A stretch of 8,483 nucleotides of DNA from NCBI GenBank assembly GCA_905371865.1, contig CAJPNA010000054.1:1-8483 (forward strand), written 5' to 3'. This document shows, piece by piece, positions 6,743-8,483 of this stretch (position 1 is the stretch's first letter; the number at the start of each line of letters is the position of its first letter). Made by a program: the position numbers and the translations under genes. The notes below the pieces were generated by a model. The model was not told the DNA's origin. It did no database searches and saw nothing but the letters and a program-made list of their open reading frames with translations. The DNA comes from an uncultured Carnobacterium sp. GTDB taxonomy: Bacteria; Bacillota; Bacilli; Lactobacillales; Aerococcaceae.

Positions 6743-6885
6743 ATGAAGACAAATGAATTTGGACAAATGATTGGGGAAGCTGTTCCTGGGTTTACTCCAG
6801 GGGGACTTCCACCGGCGACGTGATTATGTTCCGCGCCCTTCAGAACGAAAAAGGCGAGCTCGAAGTTGTGTTCGTTCAAAAATAA
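6743..6885 (+). pseudogene. Collapsed paralogue of the 1315-2490 gene (two ends joined)
   Basis: ATG 6743, preceded by AGAAGAGG, opens a 26-codon frame (MKTNEFGQMIGEAVPG...) that stops at 6821-6823. From 6814, in another frame, 23 codons plus TAA (to 6885) read GDVIMFRALQNEKGELEVV and then FVQK. They match the last 23 codons of the 1315-2490 gene at 64 of 72 bases, with similarity continuing into AAAAGAC after the stop. The N-terminal piece loosely recalls that protein's start (E-x5-PG). The simplest reading is a diverged second copy that lost some 1 kb of its middle, leaving promoter, ribosome site, first codons and last codons. The 3' homology is seen directly; the paralogy of the 5' part is inferred. 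Confidence 0.8.
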
Positions 6886-6897
6886 TAAAAAAGACCG

Positions 6898-7084
6898 AAG
6901 GCTTCCTTTGGCCTTTTGGATGTCTTCATAGTAAAGGGAATAACTGTACCGGCAAGAGCCAAGGTCTCTTTGCCTACCGAACTTCAAAGGGCGTCAAGTT
7001 GATACACTCAACTGACGCCCTAATTCATTTCGGTTACACCCGTTATTTCCATTACTATAGAATCCAAAAGGTCCCGGAAGCCTT
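6898..7084 (+). repeat. Folded repeat element E2 (cloverleaf form)
   Basis: Arm A (6898-6951) and arm B (7031-7084) form a long closing stem: AAGGCTTCC...CTTTTGGAT...CATAGT against its partner, with a small bulge where arm A has TCTTCATAGT and arm B reads TCTATAGT. Hairpin 1 is GGCAAGAG/CTCTTTGCC (6951-6974). Hairpin 2 is AGGGCGTCAAGTTGA/TCAACTGACGCCCT (6988-7021). The linker CTACCGAACTTCAAA (6974-6988) is nearly the same as in E1 and E3, although the hairpin sequences differ. It begins 12 bases after the stop of the collapsed gene at 6885. Its right part recurs inverted as E4 with about 90% identity. Confidence 0.82.
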
Positions 7085-7227
7085 ATTTCGTGACTATGTT
7101 CGTAAGGTTGAACTACGCAATCATCGAGACTCGCATTTTCCTTCTTTCATAAAAAGCACCGGCTATTTTAAGTTATTCTATGCACTAGCAGTTCATTCTA
7201 GAGCACTCCGCAATGTAAAGAAATACT
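7085..7227. other. Spacer between E2 and E3, nothing recognised
   Basis: A rightward frame is open across this stretch, but it begins inside the collapsed gene and runs through the stems of E2, and its product (FRDYVRKVELRNHRDSHF...) resembles nothing I know. I see no convincing promoter, hairpin or gene here. Confidence 0.5.
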
Positions 7228-7417
7228 GAAAAGAGACGAAAATCCCTCGGTTCTATAGTGTTATTGGTAAGGAAGAACAACCATATGAAATACTGACTCT
7301 AGGGTGAAACCCGTAGAGTCAGTTTGAAGCTTGGTAGGAGCCAAGACGTAGGCTTGGTCCGGTGTCCTTACCATCAACACTATGAAGATACCGAGGGACT
7401 AATTTTGTCTCTTTTCT
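7228..7417 (-). repeat. Folded repeat element E3, likely 3' end of the methyltransferase transcript
   Basis: Read on the minus strand, arm A (7417-7366) comes first and arm B (7272-7228) last; they pair through CCCTCGGT, CATAGTGTT and GGTAAGGA. Hairpin 1 is at 7360-7337 (CCAAG/CTTGG core). The linker CTACCAAGCTTCAAA is at 7337-7323. Hairpin 2 is at 7323-7292 (10 bp ACTGACTCTA/TAGAGTCAGT plus 4 bp after a bulged base). The second linker, CATATGGTTGTTCTTC, runs from 7287 to 7272. It starts 10 bases after the methyltransferase stop and ends in a T-rich tract (ATTTTCGTCTCTTTTC), so it may terminate that gene. Confidence 0.82.
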
Positions 7418-7427
7418 AAATATCACA

Positions 7428-8192
7428 TTATAGTTTAACGCAGAGCGTAGCGATATAGTCATTCCCATAATGGGATAATCGATTTCTTTGATCACACGAT
7501 TCATAAAAATCAATCATCGCGAGGCCATTCTTGAGTTGCCCTCTAATCTGCGTTTCTAAGGTATGGCTAAATTCATATCCATATTCTGGATTGATGGTGA
7601 TTTTGCCTTCCTTTTCAAGCTCTTTTGAATTAAAAGGGAGTGAAAACTGTAACAGTAATTCCTCATCGGGTTGGTCCCATACAATGTCAGCGTCATACAT
7701 GTATATCCAAGGGTTCATAAATCCGACCATTAACAAGCCACCCTTTTTCAATACGCGAGCGGCTTCTTTATACATGTTTTCTAAATCTTCTATATATACA
7801 TTTGAAACTGGATTAAAAACAATATCAAACGTTTCATCTTCAAATGGAAATGGTTTTGTCAGATCGCCTTGAACGGTAGTGATGGTTAAACCTTCTCGTT
7901 TAGCCACCATTTCATCTCTTTGTAATTGTGATGTGGAAAAATCCATGATGGTAACATCATACCCTTTTGCAGCAAAAACGGGACCCTGCTGTCCGCCGCC
8001 GCAAGCTAACCCTAATATCTTTTTTCCGTTGGCTTTTTCAAACCATTCTTGAGGAACTTTTTTTCCAACCGTTAATGCAACTGAAATGGGATGTTTTCTC
8101 ATTTCTTCTAATTTTTCATGTGTTACTGGCTCAGTATAGGTATTTTTTACATTATTCCATCGATCTTGATTACATTTGATATAATTGTTCAT
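7428..8192 (-). CDS. Class I SAM-dependent methyltransferase
   Basis: This 254-residue cytosolic enzyme is predicted to transfer a methyl group from S-adenosylmethionine; the acceptor is unknown. The Rossmann motif I is K58-I-L-G-L-A-C-G-G-G-Q (about 58-68). The acidic end of strand 2 is D84 (VTIMDFS), the adenine-contact G109-D110 is in VQGD, and the motif II/post region FDIVFNPVSNVYIED (122-136) and RVLKKGG (146-152) follow. This order is that of the UbiE/Methyltransf_11 group. The start is ATG 8192 with AAAGCGGTGG upstream. It is more AT-rich than galK or umuC, hinting at separate acquisition. It is monocistronic in view: its own TATAAT leader upstream, E3 just downstream. Confidence 0.9.
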   Translation of the reverse strand: MNNYIKCNQDRWNNVKNTYTEPVTHEKLEEMRKHPISVALTVGKKVPQEWFEKANGKKILGLACGGGQQGPVFAAKGYDVTIMDFSTSQLQRDEMVAKREGLTITTVQGDLTKPFPFEDETFDIVFNPVSNVYIEDLENMYKEAARVLKKGGLLMVGFMNPWIYMYDADIVWDQPDEELLLQFSLPFNSKELEKEGKITINPEYGYEFSHTLETQIRGQLKNGLAMIDFYESCDQRNRLSHYGNDYIATLCVKL

Positions 8193-8199
8193 CTCTTGC

Positions 8200-8230
8200 C
8201 ACCGCTTTCTGTATTCTCAGGTTCATTATA
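8200..8230 (-). promoter_or_regulatory. Methyltransferase -10 box and leader with SD
   Basis: On the minus strand TATAAT (8230-8225) leads into GAACCTGA and AGAAAGCGGTG before ATG 8192. The -35 region is poor (TTCCCT at 17 bases). The layout copies that upstream of galK, including the distance from the -10 to the SD. Confidence 0.6.
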
Positions 8231-8335
8231 CTATTGATAGGAAAAGTAGGGAAGTGTCTCCTGCGCCAAAGTTTCATCAAACATCCAATTGTGTTCCTCC
8301 TCAGTTTGAATCTTGGTCGGGATCTCAAAGCCATC
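8231..8335 (-). pseudogene. Possible C-terminal tail of a lost gene
   Basis: A minus-strand frame of 34 codons runs to TAG 8233-8231 and reads DGFEIPTKIQTEEEHNW and then MFDETLAQETLPYF. It is acidic and protein-like, unlike the other frames here. Upstream in the same frame are several stops, no start codon opens it, and it ends right at the methyltransferase promoter. I cannot name the family. It may be a gene fragment or chance. Confidence 0.3.
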
Positions 8336-8405
8336 TTAAAGTTAAGAAATCCACTATCCACGGTTCTTGCGCCAGCTTACTTAAAAGAAGCATAAATGAA
8401 ATAGA

Positions 8406-8483
8406 GGGCTTCCTGGGACCTCGCGGATTCTATAGTAATGGAAATAACGAGTGTAATCGAAATGAATTAGGGCGTCAGTTGGT
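8406..8483 (-). repeat. Folded repeat element E4, partial (arm B and part of hairpin 2)
   Basis: From 8406 to the window end the sequence is the reverse complement of the right part of E2 (about 7010-7084). There are roughly six mismatches and one indel in 76 bases, sharing TATAGTAATGGAAATAAC and GAATTAGGGCGTCAGTTG. Its arm A must lie beyond the right edge, so the element is oriented leftward like E3. Confidence 0.85.

Noticed and set aside
6771..7229. 152-codon rightward open frame
   Set aside because: It starts inside the collapsed gene in the wrong frame, runs across both arms and hairpins of E2, and its product resembles no protein I know.
2494..7417. True integron attC sites
   Set aside because: Position after stops, arm asymmetry and variable middles recall attC, but no integrase is in view, canonical GTTRRRY core sites were not recognised, genes have their own promoters, and modules point both ways. 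Kept only as an alternative idea.
7428..8192. Restriction-modification DNA methyltransferase
   Set aside because: No DPPY/NPPY or PC motif of DNA methylases is present; NPVSN and the UbiE-like order point to a small-molecule or other class I enzyme.
1..8483. CRISPR array, tRNA or rRNA genes
   Set aside because: No regularly spaced direct repeats and no tRNA-like or rRNA-like sequence were seen; the cloverleaf elements lack the tRNA conserved loops and are far too long.

Overview
The window looks like a chromosomal accessory stretch of a low-GC Gram-positive bacterium (Bacillota, most likely Lactobacillales). The signs are strong AGGAGG-type ribosome sites, extended -10 promoters, a DinR/LexA-type SOS box, a Firmicutes-type lipoprotein signal, and a UmuC/YolD polymerase pair. 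The genus cannot be fixed from the sequence alone.

Layout. 1-670: very AT-rich, with the 3' end of an unidentified gene overlapping an HNH endonuclease gene. This is probably the right end of a two-gene, imported defence-type module. 758-2490: a two-gene operon in a more GC-balanced style, with a small lipoprotein and a 391-residue uncharacterised protein. 2491-2970: non-coding, holding a large folded repeat (E1), an orphan promoter-like sequence and a strong hairpin. 2971-4134 (minus): galactokinase galK, alone, with no galT or galE beside it. 4194-4597 (minus): a terminator and the frameshifted, internally deleted remains of a MATE exporter. 4702-6659: an SOS promoter with a LexA box driving a Y-family polymerase and an overlapping YolD-like gene. 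6684-6885: a promoter and the two ends of a collapsed paralogue of the 1315-2490 gene. 6898-7417: two more folded repeats (E2, E3). 7428-8192 (minus): a class I SAM methyltransferase. 8231-8335: a possible gene tail. 8406-8483: the start of a fourth repeat (E4), cut by the window edge.

The most unusual content is the E-element family. Three complete copies each begin within about 13 bases of a stop codon. In each, the same one of two distinguishable arms lies next to the gene, whichever strand the gene is on. All three have a long closing stem with a conserved asymmetric bulge. Between the first hairpin and the next structured part lies a near-constant linker, CTACC(A/G)A(A/G)CTTCAAA. The hairpin sequences themselves differ while pairing is kept. 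This pattern suits a structured RNA or 3'-end element, or a small mobile element that lands in terminators, better than random repeats.

The genes do not form one pathway. The window reads as a core-like backbone (galK, UmuC/YolD) with insertions, gene decay and repeat elements around it.
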